DNA of 14,900 nucleotides from JBDROX01 sp043809645 (GTDB lineage: Bacteria > Patescibacteriota > Patescibacteriia > Magasanikbacterales > UBA922). The position numbers and the translations under genes are program-made. Shown piece by piece: positions 14,038-14,900 of this stretch. Location of the stretch: contig JBDROX010000031.1 in NCBI GenBank assembly GCA_043809645.1, positions 1 through 14,900 on the forward strand. Reading direction: 5' to 3'. The first letter of the stretch is position 1. Each line of letters opens with the position of its first letter. The notes beneath the pieces are model-generated. The model did not search any database, was not told where the DNA came from, and saw only the letters and a list, made by a program, of their open reading frames with translations.

Positions 14038-14065
14038 AATTTCTACTTTCAAATTTCTAATTTCA
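14038..14065. repeat. AATTTCT/AATTTCA degenerate heptamer repeat
   Basis: Four 7-nt units, AATTTCT, ACTTTCA, AATTTCT, AATTTCA, end 7 nt before the rpoB start codon. It is a second period-7 tract with a different unit, 12 nt after the GAAACTG tract. Confidence 0.8.
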
Positions 14066-14072
14066 AGAGAAT

Positions 14073-14900
14073 ATGCCAACATATAGAAGACAACCGCAGG
14101 AAAAACAAGCGCCACGGAAGTACTTTACAGACATCCGCGATGCTATGCCTGTACCAGATCTTATACAATCTCAGAAAGACTCATACGATTGGTTCTTCAA
14201 GGATGGAATCAAGGAGCTCTTTGATGAGATTTCTCCGATTACAGACTTTACGGGCAGAGACTTGGAGCTGTATTTTGAGGATTACTATATTGATGAGCCG
14301 AAGTTTGATGAAACGACCTGTCGAGAAAAGAATATTTCCTTTGAAGCTCCACTGCGAGTGAATGTGAAGCTGGTGAACAAGAGAACAAAGGAAGAAACAA
14401 GGCAAGAAATTTACCTTGGAGAAATTCCGGTGATGACACCACGTGGGACGTTCATGATCAATGGTATTGAACGTGTCGTTGTTTCTCAGCTGATTCGAAG
14501 TCCTGGCGCATTCTTCATTGCAAATACTCTCCGAGGAAGACGATACTACGGTGGAAAGATCATTCCGAATCGTGGTGCATGGATCGAAATTGAAACAGAT
14601 CAGAATAATGTGATCTGGGTAAAGGTAGATAGAAAAAGAAAGGTAGCTGCAACATCTCTCCTGAAGGCATTTGGTATGAGTGATGCGGAAGAGATCGCAA
14701 AGCAGTTCGCAGAAGTGAATACACACTCAAATATTGATTACGTAGAATCTACACTTGCCAAGGATGCTGCATCATCAGAAGATGAGGGGCTCATCGAAGT
14801 GTACAAGCGTATTCGTCCGGGTGACCTGGCTACAGCAGACAATGCAAAGAGTTTGATCCACGCAATGTTCTTCAACTTCGACCGATATGATCTTGGTCGC
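14073..14900 (+). CDS. rpoB: RNA polymerase beta subunit, N-terminal part
   Basis: The frame is open from the ATG at 14073 to the window edge (276 codons), so only about the first quarter of RpoB is present. RpoB forms the catalytic core of RNA polymerase with RpoC. The near-invariant block EIYLGEIPVMTPRGTF (112-127) and INGIERVVVSQLIRSPG (129-145) identifies it, followed by GKIIPNRGAWIEIETD (161-176) of the lobe region. The N-terminal PVPDLIQSQKDSYDWFF (26-42) is also typical. The start has only a weak AGAG before it. The gene is not preceded by rplJ-rplL as in most bacteria but by a long leader with its own promoter. Confidence 0.98.
   Translation, partial: MPTYRRQPQEKQAPRKYFTDIRDAMPVPDLIQSQKDSYDWFFKDGIKELFDEISPITDFTGRDLELYFEDYYIDEPKFDETTCREKNISFEAPLRVNVKLVNKRTKEETRQEIYLGEIPVMTPRGTFMINGIERVVVSQLIRSPGAFFIANTLRGRRYYGGKIIPNRGAWIEIETDQNNVIWVKVDRKRKVAATSLLKAFGMSDAEEIAKQFAEVNTHSNIDYVESTLAKDAASSEDEGLIEVYKRIRPGDLATADNAKSLIHAMFFNFDRYDLGR

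Noticed and set aside
2914..14065. Reading the heptamer tracts as a CRISPR array
   Set aside because: Units are 7 nt, contiguous and without spacers; no cas gene is present.

Overview
The window looks like a chromosomal piece of a small-genome bacterium, most likely a Candidate Phyla Radiation / Patescibacteria member. Supporting signs are mostly weak or absent Shine-Dalgarno sequences, low-to-moderate GC, a minimal RecA, an FtsK with extreme acidic tracts, a housekeeping order ftsK - rodZ-like - recA, and short-period (7-8 nt) degenerate tandem repeats near genes. TGA ends the ligase gene, so the UGA=Gly code of Gracilibacteria/Absconditabacteria is not used. The lineage is an inference from gene content; no search was run.

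Layout: (1) 1-1440, an AT-rich Fic-family gene (-) with a consensus promoter overlapped by three TGTATACAAA-type half-sites. (2) 1445-1534, tRNA-Ser(CGA) (-). (3) 1578-5038, a surface module on the minus strand: flippase (Wzx-like), then O-antigen ligase/polymerase-like protein 2 nt later, then a PsbP/DcrB-like lipoprotein with its own promoter and a strong terminator. (4) 5043-5119, a divergent control region with two back-to-back sigma70 promoters and a perfect palindrome. (5) 5145-7779 (+), an exported SpoIID/LytB-domain protein with Ig-like modules and a coiled-coil protein of unknown function. (6) 7839-12125 (-), ftsK, a RodZ-like membrane HTH protein, and recA, which also has its own promoter. 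(7) 12322-13427 (-), a GC-rich, strongly Cys-rich secreted lipoprotein that differs from everything around it. (8) 13428-14072, a 645-nt gene-free region with a long inverted repeat, a strong promoter, a possible attenuator and heptamer repeats. (9) 14073-14900 (+), the 5' part of rpoB, running off the edge.

Region 3-4 is plausibly one envelope unit: lipid-linked glycan export, polymerisation or ligation, and a peptidoglycan-acting exported protein. Region 6 links chromosome translocation, cell shape and recombination. The base composition is mosaic: sample 60-nt lines are 27% GC in the coiled-coil gene, 33% in fic, 43% in rpoB and 60-63% in the Cys-rich gene. This suggests fic and the Cys-rich gene are acquired pieces. 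No CRISPR array, insertion sequence or rRNA was seen.
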